Source: Pseudooceanicola aestuarii | Lineage (GTDB): Bacteria > Pseudomonadota > Alphaproteobacteria > Rhodobacterales > Rhodobacteraceae | Direction: 5' to 3' | Assembly (NCBI RefSeq): GCF_010614805.1 | Contig: NZ_JAAFZC010000001.1 | Coordinates: 1,280,001-1,344,000, forward strand | DNA length: 64,000 nt | Part shown: positions 29,192 to 37,175 of the stretch, piece after piece | Layout of the letters: every line of letters starts with the position of its first letter | How positions within the stretch are numbered: the stretch's first letter is position 1 | Position numbers and translations under genes: made by a program | Notes under the pieces: generated by a model | The model's input: the letters and a program-made list of their open reading frames with translations, nothing else | Told to the model about the DNA's origin: nothing | The model's database searches: none

Positions 29192-29853
29192 CTGCGCCGC
29201 GCCCGTGTCATGTGTCGCTTCCGCCCGTATCCCGGTGTCCGGTCAACTTCAAACCCTGCCTCTGCAAGCCCGCGCCTGACAAAACCGGCAGCGGTATAGG
29301 TGGCGGCGGTACCGCCCGGCGCGGTGTGGTCGTGCACCGCCTGCAACAGCGGGGCCTCCCACAGCTCGGGGTTCCTGGCGGGAGAGAACCCGTCAAGGAA
29401 CCAGGCATCCGCCGCGCCATCCCAGTCGGGCAGGGTCTGGCGGGCGTCGCCCTCCACCATGCGGAACTCCAGCCCGGGCAGGGTGATCCGCGCCGCGTCC
29501 AGATGCGGGGCCAGCGCCGCGATTTCCGCCGCCAGCCCCGGAAAGGCGGCGCGGGCGCGCCTGACATCGGCGGGTGCCATCGGGAAGGCTTCGAACGTGG
29601 TGAACCGCAGCGGCCCCGCGATCCCCGCCTGCCGCCAGGCGTGCCAGGCGGTCAGCAGGTTCAGCCCGGTGCCGAACCCCAGCTCCGCGATGTGAAATCC
29701 GGGGTGGAATCGTGCCGGCAGGTCATTGCCGTCCAGAAAGACGTGCCGCGTTTCTGCCAGCCCGTCCTGAAGGCTGAAATAGGGGTCGTCGAACCGGGTG
29801 GCGACGGGAACATCGCCGTCTTTCCACGTCAGATCGGGTGGCTGGCCCTGCAT
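29188..29853 (-). CDS. mnmD: tRNA 5-methylaminomethyl-2-thiouridine methyltransferase MnmD
   Basis: A 221-residue SAM-dependent methyltransferase equal to the N-terminal domain of MnmC, methylating nm5s2U34 in tRNA to mnm5s2U. Markers are YFSLQDGLAETRHVFLDGNDLP, SAM motif HIAELGFGTGLNLLTAW (54-70) and the DUF752 signature AWFLDGFSPARNPELW. The ATG at 29853 was chosen because AGAGGA lies 8 bases upstream; the frame stays open for 270 bases further but that part has no conserved residues and would run into the divergent gene. The FAD domain that is fused in E. coli MnmC is encoded separately at 29910. Confidence 0.92.
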   Translation of the reverse strand: MQGQPPDLTWKDGDVPVATRFDDPYFSLQDGLAETRHVFLDGNDLPARFHPGFHIAELGFGTGLNLLTAWHAWRQAGIAGPLRFTTFEAFPMAPADVRRARAAFPGLAAEIAALAPHLDAARITLPGLEFRMVEGDARQTLPDWDGAADAWFLDGFSPARNPELWEAPLLQAVHDHTAPGGTAATYTAAGFVRRGLAEAGFEVDRTPGYGRKRHMTRARRR

Positions 29854-29909
29854 CGGGCTTTCCTCTAGGGCTGTGATGATCGGGGCGACCATGAGGGGGC
29901 ACAGCCGAA

Positions 29910-30965
29910 ATGACAAGCGTGGACGTGACCGTGCGCGGCGCGGGAATCCTGGGCCTGTCCTGCGCCTGGGCATTGGTGCAGCGCGGTGCGCGGGTGCGGG
30001 TGATCGACCCGGCCGGGCCGGGGGCGGGATCGTCGGGCGGGGTGGTGGGCGCGCTGGCCCCCCATGTGCCGGAGAACTGGAACGAGAAGAAGGCGTTCCA
30101 GCTGGACAGCCTGCTGTCCGCAACCGCCTTCTGGGACGGGGTGGAGACGGCGGGAGGGCAGTCCGCCGGCTACCTGCGGTCGGGCCGGTTGCAGCCGCTG
30201 GCGGATGCGGCGGCGGTGGAGCTGGCCCGCGCCCGCTGCGCGACGGCGGCAGAGCTGTGGCAGGGGCGCGCCACCTGGCAGGTCATCGCGGCGGCCGAGG
30301 CGCCGGGCGCGTGGCGTCCCGACAGCCCGTCGGGGTTTCTGGTGCATGACACGATGACGGCCCGACTGCACCCGCGCCTGGCTTGCGCGGCGCTGGTGGC
30401 GGCGCTGGCCGTGCGGGGCGTGCGCGTCCTTGGCGACGGGGCGGAGGAGGGCGCTGTGCTGCACGCCACCGGCGCCCCCGGCCTGGTCGAGCTGAGCCGC
30501 CACGCCGGCCGCCAGATCGGCGTCCCGATCAAGGGCCAGGCGGCCCTGCTGCGCCACGATGCCGCCGCGCTGCCGCAGATATTCGCCGGTGGGGTACATG
30601 TGATCCCCCATGTCGACGGCACCACCGCCATCGGATCGACCAGCGAGCGGGACTTTGCCTCCGCCGCGCCGGATGGGCTGCTGGACGGGGTGATCGCCGC
30701 TGCCCGTGCCGCCGTGCCCGCCCTGCGCGATGCGCCGGTGATCGAACGCTGGGCCGGGATGCGCCCGCGTGCGCGGACCCGCGCGCCGGTGTTGGGCCAT
30801 TGGCCCGGGCGGCCCGGCCATTTCATCGCCAATGGCGGGTTCAAGATCGGGTTCGGCATGGCGCCCGGCATTGCCCATGCCATGGCGGCGCTGCTGCTGG
30901 AGGAGGACGACAGCGCCATCCCGGCGGGTTTCCGGGTGGAGCCTCTGTTCCCCACCGCGACCTAG
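29910..30965 (+). CDS. FAD-dependent oxidoreductase, probable MnmC oxidase half
   Basis: A 351-residue DAO-family flavoprotein. The FAD-binding motif is VRGAGILGLSCAWALVQRGARVRVID (8-33), and the C-terminal RPGHFIANGGFKIGFGMAPGIAHAMA is the family FAD signature. In gammaproteobacteria this domain is fused to MnmD as MnmC and removes the carboxymethyl group of cmnm5s2U34. Here the gene starts 57 bases from mnmD in the opposite orientation. I infer that the pair replaces bifunctional MnmC; an amino-acid oxidase role remains possible. Confidence 0.8.
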   Translation: MTSVDVTVRGAGILGLSCAWALVQRGARVRVIDPAGPGAGSSGGVVGALAPHVPENWNEKKAFQLDSLLSATAFWDGVETAGGQSAGYLRSGRLQPLADAAAVELARARCATAAELWQGRATWQVIAAAEAPGAWRPDSPSGFLVHDTMTARLHPRLACAALVAALAVRGVRVLGDGAEEGAVLHATGAPGLVELSRHAGRQIGVPIKGQAALLRHDAAALPQIFAGGVHVIPHVDGTTAIGSTSERDFASAAPDGLLDGVIAAARAAVPALRDAPVIERWAGMRPRARTRAPVLGHWPGRPGHFIANGGFKIGFGMAPGIAHAMAALLLEEDDSAIPAGFRVEPLFPTAT

Positions 30966-31070
30966 AGCGGAGCGCCGGGCCGGGGCCTTTGGGGCGCGAA
31001 GACGGGCGGGGGCGAAGATCGGCGGGGGCGGATCACGCGATGGGCCATCGTCCGACATCCGGGGGGGGCA

Positions 31071-31097
31071 GGGCTGGGGCGTCCGATGCCCCGGCCC
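31071..31097. terminator. GC-rich hairpin between convergent genes
   Basis: GGGCTGGGGC (31071-31080) pairs with GCCCCGGCCC (31088-31097) around a 7-base loop, with one G-T pair. It separates the FAD oxidoreductase from the thioesterase. No T run follows on either strand. Confidence 0.45.
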
Positions 31098-31124
31098 CCA
31101 TGCGACAGGGGCCGGGTGCGTGGG

Positions 31125-31553
31125 TCAGCTTGCCGCGCGGACGCGGAAGACGCCGGTGGCGCGGGCGATCTCGGTGCCCAGATCGTCCGAAATCAGTGCT
31201 TCGGCAAAAAACGTCTTCGCCCCGCCGCCGGTCTGGCGCCCCTCGGCGATCAGGACCTTGCCCTTGGGCTGGGACAAGAAATTGACCGACAGGTTCAGCG
31301 TCATCGCCAGCTTGCGGTTCGCCAGGTCGCCGGTATAGCAGCCACAATACCCCATGCAGGTATCCGCCATGACCGAATGCACCCCGCCATGCAGGATGCC
31401 GTAGCGGTTCATCAGAAACCCCTCCATCGGCAGTTCGAACCGGGCGTACCCTTCGGACCAGCCGGTGATGCGCGCGCCCATATGCTGTTGAAAGGGGTAG
31501 GGATCTTCGACCAGTGCGGGATCGATCGGGGGCATGTCCTGCATCATGGTCAT
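31125..31553 (-). CDS. PaaI-family hotdog thioesterase
   Basis: A 142-residue hotdog-fold protein with the PaaI-type pattern GILHGGVHSVMADTCMG, where Gly/Asp residues form the acyl-CoA thioesterase site, and a C-terminal strand run (NLSVNFLSQPKGKVLIAEGR). It hydrolyses acyl-CoA esters, probably aromatic or medium-chain. The ATG at 31553 overlaps the stop of the phosphotransferase gene (ATGA); an upstream extension of the frame is the shadow of that gene. It closes the 31-38 kb catabolic block and could release CoA from stalled intermediates. Confidence 0.88.
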   Translation of the reverse strand: MTMMQDMPPIDPALVEDPYPFQQHMGARITGWSEGYARFELPMEGFLMNRYGILHGGVHSVMADTCMGYCGCYTGDLANRKLAMTLNLSVNFLSQPKGKVLIAEGRQTGGGAKTFFAEALISDDLGTEIARATGVFRVRAAS

Positions 31554-32584
31554 ACCGTCCGCGCGGCTTTCAGCCCCGCTTCGGCAAAGCGGGGAACGGC
31601 GGCGCCCATCTGCTTGGCCCGTTCGGGGTTGGAGGCATTGCCGTCCAGCGCGCGCTTGTAGACGCCCTGAATGATACCGGCCATGCGGAAGAACGCGAAG
31701 GCCAGGTAGAAGCCAAAGCGGTCGATCCCGTCGATGCCCGCCCGTTTGCAATAACTGGCGACGAATTCGTCATCCGTCATCAGACCCTCGGCGCGGCGGT
31801 CGATCCCGGCCAGCCCGCGCGTGTCGGGGCCTGCGGGCATGGACCATTGCATGATCACGGCGGCCACGTCGGCATAGGGATGGCCGGTGGTCGACAGCTC
31901 CCAATCCAGCACGGCGGCGATATTGGGCTTGCCCTTTTCGAACAGCAGGTTGTCGATGCGGTAATCGCCATGCGCCAGGGTGCGCAGCCCGTCATCGGCG
32001 GGGATGTTGGCGTTCAGCCATTCGATCAGGTCGTCCATCGCGGGGATCGTGTCGGTTTCCGAGGCGCGGTATTGCTTGGTCCAGCGGCCGATCTGGCGTT
32101 CGTAGTAATTCCCGGCCGGGCCGTAATCGGACAGGCCGGCCGCGTCCAGATCGACGCCGTGGATGGCGGCCAGCACGCGCGACATCTCGTCATGGACAGC
32201 CCAACGGTCGGAGACAGCCAGTTCCGGCAGGTTGGGCAGGTTGAAATTGCGGCCATCCACCTCGTCCATAACGTAGAACATGGAGCCGATGACATCCTCG
32301 TCCTCGCACAGCACATGCACCTTCGCCACCGGCACGTCGGTGTCATACAACGCCTTCTGCACGCGGAACTCGCGGTCCACGGCATGGGCCGATTTCAGCA
32401 GCACACCGGGCGGTTTGCGCCGCAGCACGTAGCGGTGGCCGGGCGTGATCAACCGAAAGGTGGGGTTGGACTGGCCGACGTTGAATTTTTCGGCCTCGAT
32501 CGGGCCTTCGAAGCCGGGCAGGTTGTCCTTGAGCCACGCCGCGACGGCCGTGGTGTTCAGTTTGGTCGGATCCTCGGTGCTCAT
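31550..32584 (-). CDS. ACAD10/11-type phosphotransferase (APH fold)
   Basis: A 344-residue aminoglycoside-phosphotransferase-fold kinase. Catalytic loop HGDYRIDNLLF has His205 and Asp207, and the metal Asp227 lies in VLDWELSTTG; the N-lobe has VGQSNPTFRL and YVLRRKPPGVLLKSAHAVDREFRV. These segments, with QYRASETDTIPAMDDLIEWL and FYLAFAFFRMAGIIQGVYKR, closely match what I recall of the kinase domain of human ACAD10/ACAD11 and bacterial LvaA, which phosphorylate 4-hydroxyacyl-CoA. Antibiotic resistance is therefore not its role. A histidine phosphatase gene lies 10 bases upstream and a thioesterase overlaps downstream. Confidence 0.88.
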   Translation of the reverse strand: MSTEDPTKLNTTAVAAWLKDNLPGFEGPIEAEKFNVGQSNPTFRLITPGHRYVLRRKPPGVLLKSAHAVDREFRVQKALYDTDVPVAKVHVLCEDEDVIGSMFYVMDEVDGRNFNLPNLPELAVSDRWAVHDEMSRVLAAIHGVDLDAAGLSDYGPAGNYYERQIGRWTKQYRASETDTIPAMDDLIEWLNANIPADDGLRTLAHGDYRIDNLLFEKGKPNIAAVLDWELSTTGHPYADVAAVIMQWSMPAGPDTRGLAGIDRRAEGLMTDDEFVASYCKRAGIDGIDRFGFYLAFAFFRMAGIIQGVYKRALDGNASNPERAKQMGAAVPRFAEAGLKAARTV

Positions 32585-32594
32585 CTCGTCTCTT

Positions 32595-33260
32595 TCAGGC
32601 GTAGGTCAGCAGGCGGCCGGCATTGGCCGCCGTGATGTGCGGCGTCTCGTTGAAGCCGTGGAAATAGGTTGATCGCGGGGTGAACACGATGCGGTTCACC
32701 GCCGTGTTCTTCATCTGCAACTGCATTTTGGTCTGATGCACGCCCGGCGTTTCCAGCAAGGCGGAAATCGCCTGCGAAATCGCCCCGCCGGAGGACACGG
32801 CGAAGACCGTTTCCACGCCTTCGCGCATCAGGGCGCGGCAGGCGTCATCGACGCGGGTGGTGAACTGCGCCCATGTTTCGGGCGGGTTCGGGATCTCGTC
32901 GCGCTGCCATTCGGCCACGGTGTGGCGCAGGGTGCGAAAGTGGCTTTTGTGATCGGTCATCATGCCCTCGGGTTCGCCCCCGGCGGCATATTTCGCCTTC
33001 AGCAGACCGCCGAAATCGTATTCGTCCAGGCCGGGATGTTCCTCGGGCTGCAATTGCCGGTCCATGCCGCGCAGGATCCCGGCCAGGGTCTCCTTCTGGC
33101 GGCGCAGGCTGCCATGGGCGACAAGGTCGGGGAGGATGCCCTGTTCGGCGAACCAATGGCCAAGGGCACCGGCCTGTTCGTGACCGACTTCCGACAGGAC
33201 GTCGTAATCGGCGGCGCCGAACGACGCCTGACCGTGACGGATGAGGTAGAGTGTGGGCAT
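32595..33260 (-). CDS. Histidine phosphatase family protein
   Basis: A 221-residue phosphoglycerate-mutase-like phosphatase. The catalytic RHG motif is LIRHGQASFG with phospho-accepting His9; LRRQKETLAGI holds the second conserved Arg, and FAVSSGGAISQ aligns with the second-histidine region, but the expected His of the usual VxHG is replaced by Ser (VSSGG). That change could weaken or alter activity. The substrate is unknown. It sits 10 bases from the ACAD10/11-type kinase gene, which makes a kinase/phosphatase pair on the same phosphorylated acyl intermediate conceivable. Confidence 0.85.
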   Translation of the reverse strand: MPTLYLIRHGQASFGAADYDVLSEVGHEQAGALGHWFAEQGILPDLVAHGSLRRQKETLAGILRGMDRQLQPEEHPGLDEYDFGGLLKAKYAAGGEPEGMMTDHKSHFRTLRHTVAEWQRDEIPNPPETWAQFTTRVDDACRALMREGVETVFAVSSGGAISQAISALLETPGVHQTKMQLQMKNTAVNRIVFTPRSTYFHGFNETPHITAANAGRLLTYA

Positions 33261-33279
33261 GGGCGCCTTTCCTTCGGAA

Positions 33280-33306
33280 AGATCCCGGCGCGGGGCCGGG
33301 ATCTTC
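33280..33306 (-). terminator. Hairpin terminator between thiolase and phosphatase genes
   Basis: GATCCCGGC (33281-33289) pairs with GCCGGGATC (33295-33303). Read on the minus strand it is followed by TTTCC, so it may partly end transcription after the thiolase gene and reduce expression of the phosphatase-kinase-thioesterase genes. Confidence 0.55.
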
Positions 33307-33328
33307 TGTCAGCGTGTCACGGCAGGGG

Positions 33329-34531
33329 TTACAGGACTTCGAACAGGCCCGCCGCGCCCATGCCGCCGCCGACGCACATGGTGCAGACGACGTATTTGAC
33401 ACCGCGCCGCTTGCCCTCGATCAGCGCGTGGCCGACCATCCGGGCGCCGGACATGCCATAGGGGTGGCCGACGGAGATGGCGCCGCCGTTGACGTTCAGG
33501 ATGTCGTGGTCGATGCCCAGCACCTTGGCCGATTGCAGAACCTGACAGGCAAAGGCCTCGTTCAGTTCCCACAGGCCGATGTCATCCATTTTCAGCCCGT
33601 GTGCTTCCAGCAGCTTCGGCACCGCATAGATCGGACCGATGCCCATTTCATCGGGGTTCAGGCCGGCGGCCATCACGCCGATGTAGCGGCCCAGCGGTTG
33701 CAGGCCGCGCTTCTCGGCTTCCTTCGCTTCCATGATCACGGAGGCAGAGGCCCCGTCGGACAGCTGGGAGGCATTCCCTGCGGTGATGAACTTGCCTTCC
33801 TTGACGCGCTGGCCGTCCTTGAACACCGGTTGCAGCGATTGCAGACCGTCCAGCGTGGTGGAGGGGCGGTTGCCTTCGTCCTTGTCCAGGGTCACCTCCT
33901 TGAAGGTGATCTCCTTGGTCTCCTTGTTCATCACGCCCATGGTGGAGGTCAGCGGCACGATCTCGTCATCGAACTTGCCGGCCTCCTGCGCCGCAGCGGT
34001 GCGCTGCTGGGACCGCAGGGAGTATTCGTCCTGCTCCTCGCGGGTGACACCGTAGCGATCGGCCACGATCTCGGCGGTTTCCAGCATGGTCATGTAAAGC
34101 TCGGGCTTGTGCTCCTTGATCCATTCGTCGCGGGCGCGGTCGGTGCGGATGTTCTGGTTCTGCACAAGAGAGATGCTTTCCACGCCGCCGCCGATGCAGA
34201 CCTGCATGCCGTCATGCACAACCTGTTTGGCCGCCGTGGCGATCGCCATCATGCCAGAGGCACATTGACGGTCCAGCGACATGCCGGCGATGGTGTCGGG
34301 CAGGCCGGCACGGATCACCGCCTGACGGCCGATGTTGCCACCGGTGGAGCCCTGCTGAATCGCGCAGCCGATCACGCTGTCCTGAATTTCGGACCCGTCC
34401 AGACCGGCGCGGGAGACGGCGTGCTTTACGGCATGGCCGATCAGTTCCTGCGCCTGGGTGTTGTTGAACGCGCCGCGAAAGGCCTTGCCGATCGGGGTGC
34501 GCGCGGTGGAGACGATCACTGCGTCACGCAT
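33329..34531 (-). CDS. Acetyl-CoA C-acyltransferase (thiolase)
   Basis: A 400-residue thiolase releasing acetyl-CoA (or propionyl-CoA) from 3-ketoacyl-CoA. Nucleophile Cys90 sits in DRQCASGM, the catalytic His in [11 protein letters not shown] near 355 and the second Cys in [12 protein letters not shown] near 385. [10 protein letters not shown] carries the conserved Asn-Glu. The substitution of Cys for Ala in AFACQ is common in degradative FadA-like thiolases. It lies 29 bases downstream of the long SDR gene and completes the beta-oxidation set of this block. Confidence 0.95.
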   Translation of the reverse strand: MRDAVIVSTARTPIGKAFRGAFNNTQAQELIGHAVKHAVSRAGLDGSEIQDSVIGCAIQQGSTGGNIGRQAVIRAGLPDTIAGMSLDRQCASGMMAIATAAKQVVHDGMQVCIGGGVESISLVQNQNIRTDRARDEWIKEHKPELYMTMLETAEIVADRYGVTREEQDEYSLRSQQRTAAAQEAGKFDDEIVPLTSTMGVMNKETKEITFKEVTLDKDEGNRPSTTLDGLQSLQPVFKDGQRVKEGKFITAGNASQLSDGASASVIMEAKEAEKRGLQPLGRYIGVMAAGLNPDEMGIGPIYAVPKLLEAHGLKMDDIGLWELNEAFACQVLQSAKVLGIDHDILNVNGGAISVGHPYGMSGARMVGHALIEGKRRGVKYVVCTMCVGGGMGAAGLFEVL

Positions 34532-34560
34532 TTTGGTATTCCTTCTGGTCAGTTTCCGGT

Positions 34561-35496
34561 TCAGCCCTCGTCGGGCAGGTCGATCCCGCGCCGACGGGCG
34601 GCCATGCGGGCGTATTTCGTGGTCTGGGCAAAGGCACCGGGCATGATCTCCTGCCCCTCCTCCGCGCGGATCTCCGCCATGCGGGCGGCGATGGTGTCGG
34701 GGTCCAGCTCGTCATCGGCAAAGGCGACGCCGGGGGTCTCGTAGATGCGGGTTTCGGCGAAACAGCCACCGCCCGCGCCCAGAATCATCCGGTTCGGCGC
34801 GTCTTCGTGCACCAGCGTCAGCAGGCCGGGGGTGATGGTTTCGGGGCCCAGCAACTCCATCACCTGATCGGGCAACAACCCTTCGGTCATGCGGGTGGCG
34901 GCGGTGGGGGCCAGGACGTTGGCGCGGATGTCGTATTTCTGACCTTCCTGCACCAGCACATTCATCAGCCCCACAACAGCGGTCTTGGCCGCGCCGTAAT
35001 TCGACTGTCCGAAATTGCCGTACAGCCCTGAGGCAGAGGTGGTATAGACGATCCGTCCGTAACCGTTCTGGCGGAAATGCTCCCACAGCGCCTTGGTCGG
35101 CACGACCGAGCCCATCAGATGCACGTCCAGAACCCTGCGGAAGTCGTCCAACTCCATCTTGGCAAAGGTCTTGTCGCGCAAAATGCCCGCGTTGCAGACC
35201 AGAATATCGACCTTGCCCCAGCGGGCAATGGCCTGATCCACCATGTCCTGCACCTGATCAGGATCGGTGACATTGGCGCCATGGGCCATGGCCTCGCCGC
35301 CCGCCGCCTCGATTTCCGCGACGACGGCGCGGGCCGCCTCGCTGGACTGGCCGGTGCCGTCGGTGGCGACACCAAGGTCATTCACCACGACCTTGCAGCC
35401 GCGTGCGGCCAGGCCCAGCGCATGGCTGCGCCCCAGACCTACGCCCGCGCCGGTGACGATGGCGACCCGGCCATCAAAACGGATTGTGCTGCTCAT
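34561..35496 (-). CDS. SDR dehydrogenase, MFE-2 (17beta-HSD4)-like
   Basis: A 311-residue SDR with the extended Rossmann motif [27 protein letters not shown], typical of the 3-hydroxyacyl-CoA dehydrogenase domain of peroxisomal multifunctional enzyme type 2. NAG follows ([10 protein letters not shown]), and the active site is Ser/Tyr/Lys in [21 protein letters not shown]-terminal extension of about 60 residues goes beyond the classical fold. Its probable reaction is 3-hydroxyacyl-CoA to 3-ketoacyl-CoA. The ATG at 35496 overlaps the MaoC stop (ATGA); hydratase and dehydrogenase are fused in the eukaryotic enzyme, which supports the pairing. Confidence 0.92.
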   Translation of the reverse strand: MSSTIRFDGRVAIVTGAGVGLGRSHALGLAARGCKVVVNDLGVATDGTGQSSEAARAVVAEIEAAGGEAMAHGANVTDPDQVQDMVDQAIARWGKVDILVCNAGILRDKTFAKMELDDFRRVLDVHLMGSVVPTKALWEHFRQNGYGRIVYTTSASGLYGNFGQSNYGAAKTAVVGLMNVLVQEGQKYDIRANVLAPTAATRMTEGLLPDQVMELLGPETITPGLLTLVHEDAPNRMILGAGGGCFAETRIYETPGVAFADDELDPDTIAARMAEIRAEEGQEIMPGAFAQTTKYARMAARRRGIDLPDEG

Positions 35497-35960
35497 GCCG
35501 TGGCCTCCGCGAAATAGCGACGACCGAGCCATTCGGCGACCATCGCGGGTTTCTCCTGGCCCTCGATCTCGACGGTGACGGCCATGGTGGTCTGCACCTC
35601 GCCGGGGCGGATCTCCTCGAATTTCGCAAGGACAAAACGGCCCCGGATCCGGCTGCCCGACGGCACCGGGGAGACAAAGCGCATCCGGTTCATCCCGTAG
35701 TTCACACCCATGGTCACGCCTTCCATGGTCGGAATGTCATAGACCATCGCCGACAACATCGACAGGGTCAGGAACCCGTGCGCGATTGTGGTTCCGAAGG
35801 GCGTGGCCTTGGCCGCCTCCGGGTCGACATGGATGAACTGGTGATCGCCGGTGCAGTCGGCAAACTGGTCGATCCGCTCCTGCGTGACGTCGAACCAGCG
35901 CGAGACGCCGATTTCCTTGCCCACGCTTGCCTCGAACTCTTCCCGCGTCATGGTCGCCAT
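35493..35960 (-). CDS. MaoC-family (R)-specific enoyl-CoA hydratase
   Basis: A 155-residue hotdog-fold hydratase. The hydratase-2 motif FADCTGDHQFIHVDPEAA carries the catalytic Asp and His with normal spacing, and PFGTTIAHGFLTLSML completes the signature. It probably hydrates trans-2-enoyl-CoA made by the upstream dehydrogenases. GGGGGAGG lies 6 bases before the ATG at 35960, which therefore is preferred to both the upstream start at 35987 and the internal ATG at 35951. It is coupled to the SDR by ATGA. Confidence 0.92.
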   Translation of the reverse strand: MATMTREEFEASVGKEIGVSRWFDVTQERIDQFADCTGDHQFIHVDPEAAKATPFGTTIAHGFLTLSMLSAMVYDIPTMEGVTMGVNYGMNRMRFVSPVPSGSRIRGRFVLAKFEEIRPGEVQTTMAVTVEIEGQEKPAMVAEWLGRRYFAEATA

Positions 35961-36041
35961 GCGCAGCCTCCCCCTCGAAATATCCAAAATTACACGGGCG
36001 CGCCCCGGCCTCCTGCCACGACGCGCCGATCCGATCCGGTG

Positions 36042-37163
36042 TCAGAACCCCCGGGCCGCCGCGACGCGCGCGGCGTGAAAACCGTAATCGCCCAGCCATT
36101 CCGCGCCCACGCGGGCGCGTTTCATGAAGAACCCCATGTCGAATTCATCGGTCATGCCGATGCCGCCATGCATCTGCACCCCTTCGCTGACCGCCAGTTT
36201 CGCGGTGGCCGTAGCGCGGGCCTTGGCGACGGAGACCGCCAGTTCGGCGGCGTCGGGGGCCTCGTCCAGCACGCGGCCGGCATTGGCGATCGCGCTGGCC
36301 GTCACCTCGATCTCCGACCAAAGATGCGCGGCGCGGTGTTGCAGCGCCTGGAACGAGCCGATGGTGCGGCCGAACTGCTTGCGCTCCTTGAGGTAGCCGG
36401 TGGTCATGGCAAAGGCCCCGGCGGACAGGCCCGCCAGTTCCGCTGACAGCGCGGCGCGCCCGGCGTCCAGCGCGCGGGCCAGGGCGGACAGGCCGCCGTC
36501 CACCTCGCCCACAACGTCCTCGCCCGTGGCCTGCACCCCGTCAAAGTCGATGTCGGCGTGGTCGCGGCTGTCCACGGTGTCGCGGCGGTGGCGTTCCAAC
36601 CCGGCGCGGGCGGCGTCAATGTCGAACAAGGTCAGGCCCGCGTCCTCTCCCGGCGTGCCCGCCGTCCGGGCCAGCACCAGCAGCCGATCCGCGCTGCCGC
36701 CGTCGGCGACAAAGCACTTGCGCCCCGACAGGCGGAACCCGTTGCCCGCGCGTTCGGCCTTCATCGTGCTGCGGGCGGGGGCGTGCTTGGGCCCTTCGTC
36801 CACGGCCAGCGCATAGGTCACGGCGCCGCCTGCGATATCGGCCAGCCGGTCACCCGCCGCCTGCCGCAGCGCCGTCGCGGCGATCACGGCGGTGGAGATG
36901 AACGGCGCCGCCGCAAGGGTCTGGCCCATCTCGCCGGACAGGATGCCTGCGGCGCGATGGCCCATGTCGGACCCGCCTTGCGCTTCGGGCACCAGAACTC
37001 CGGTCCAGCCCATCTGCGCCATTTCGCGCCACAGGCCGGGATCGTGCGGACGTCCGGCATCGCGGTTGGCGCGCAGGGCGGAGACGGGACTTGCCTCGTC
37101 GAGAAAGCCGCGCGCGGCATCGCGCAGCATGGTTTCGTCTTCGGTCAGAAGAAGGCTGCTCAT
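36042..37163 (-). CDS. Acyl-CoA dehydrogenase-like subunit lacking the catalytic Glu
   Basis: A 373-residue acyl-CoA dehydrogenase-fold protein: N-terminal helices, a middle beta domain and a C-terminal helical domain with ERKQFGRTIGSFQALQHRAAHL and QMHGGIGMTDEFDMGFFMKRA. Where active enzymes carry a catalytic Glu in the YEGTxE-like loop, this one reads EWLGDYGFH, so the base is missing. It starts 12 bases after a second dehydrogenase gene that keeps the residue. Heteromeric (alpha2beta2) acyl-CoA dehydrogenases of actinobacterial steroid pathways divide FAD binding and catalysis in this way, and I infer the same here. Confidence 0.9.
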   Translation of the reverse strand: MSSLLLTEDETMLRDAARGFLDEASPVSALRANRDAGRPHDPGLWREMAQMGWTGVLVPEAQGGSDMGHRAAGILSGEMGQTLAAAPFISTAVIAATALRQAAGDRLADIAGGAVTYALAVDEGPKHAPARSTMKAERAGNGFRLSGRKCFVADGGSADRLLVLARTAGTPGEDAGLTLFDIDAARAGLERHRRDTVDSRDHADIDFDGVQATGEDVVGEVDGGLSALARALDAGRAALSAELAGLSAGAFAMTTGYLKERKQFGRTIGSFQALQHRAAHLWSEIEVTASAIANAGRVLDEAPDAAELAVSVAKARATATAKLAVSEGVQMHGGIGMTDEFDMGFFMKRARVGAEWLGDYGFHAARVAAARGF

Positions 37164-37175
37164 GGTCCGGCTTCC

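Noticed and set aside
31550..32584. Aminoglycoside resistance enzyme, suggested by the APH fold
   Set aside because: Sequence blocks match the ACAD10/11 kinase domain and the gene lies in a beta-oxidation operon; resistance is not supported.
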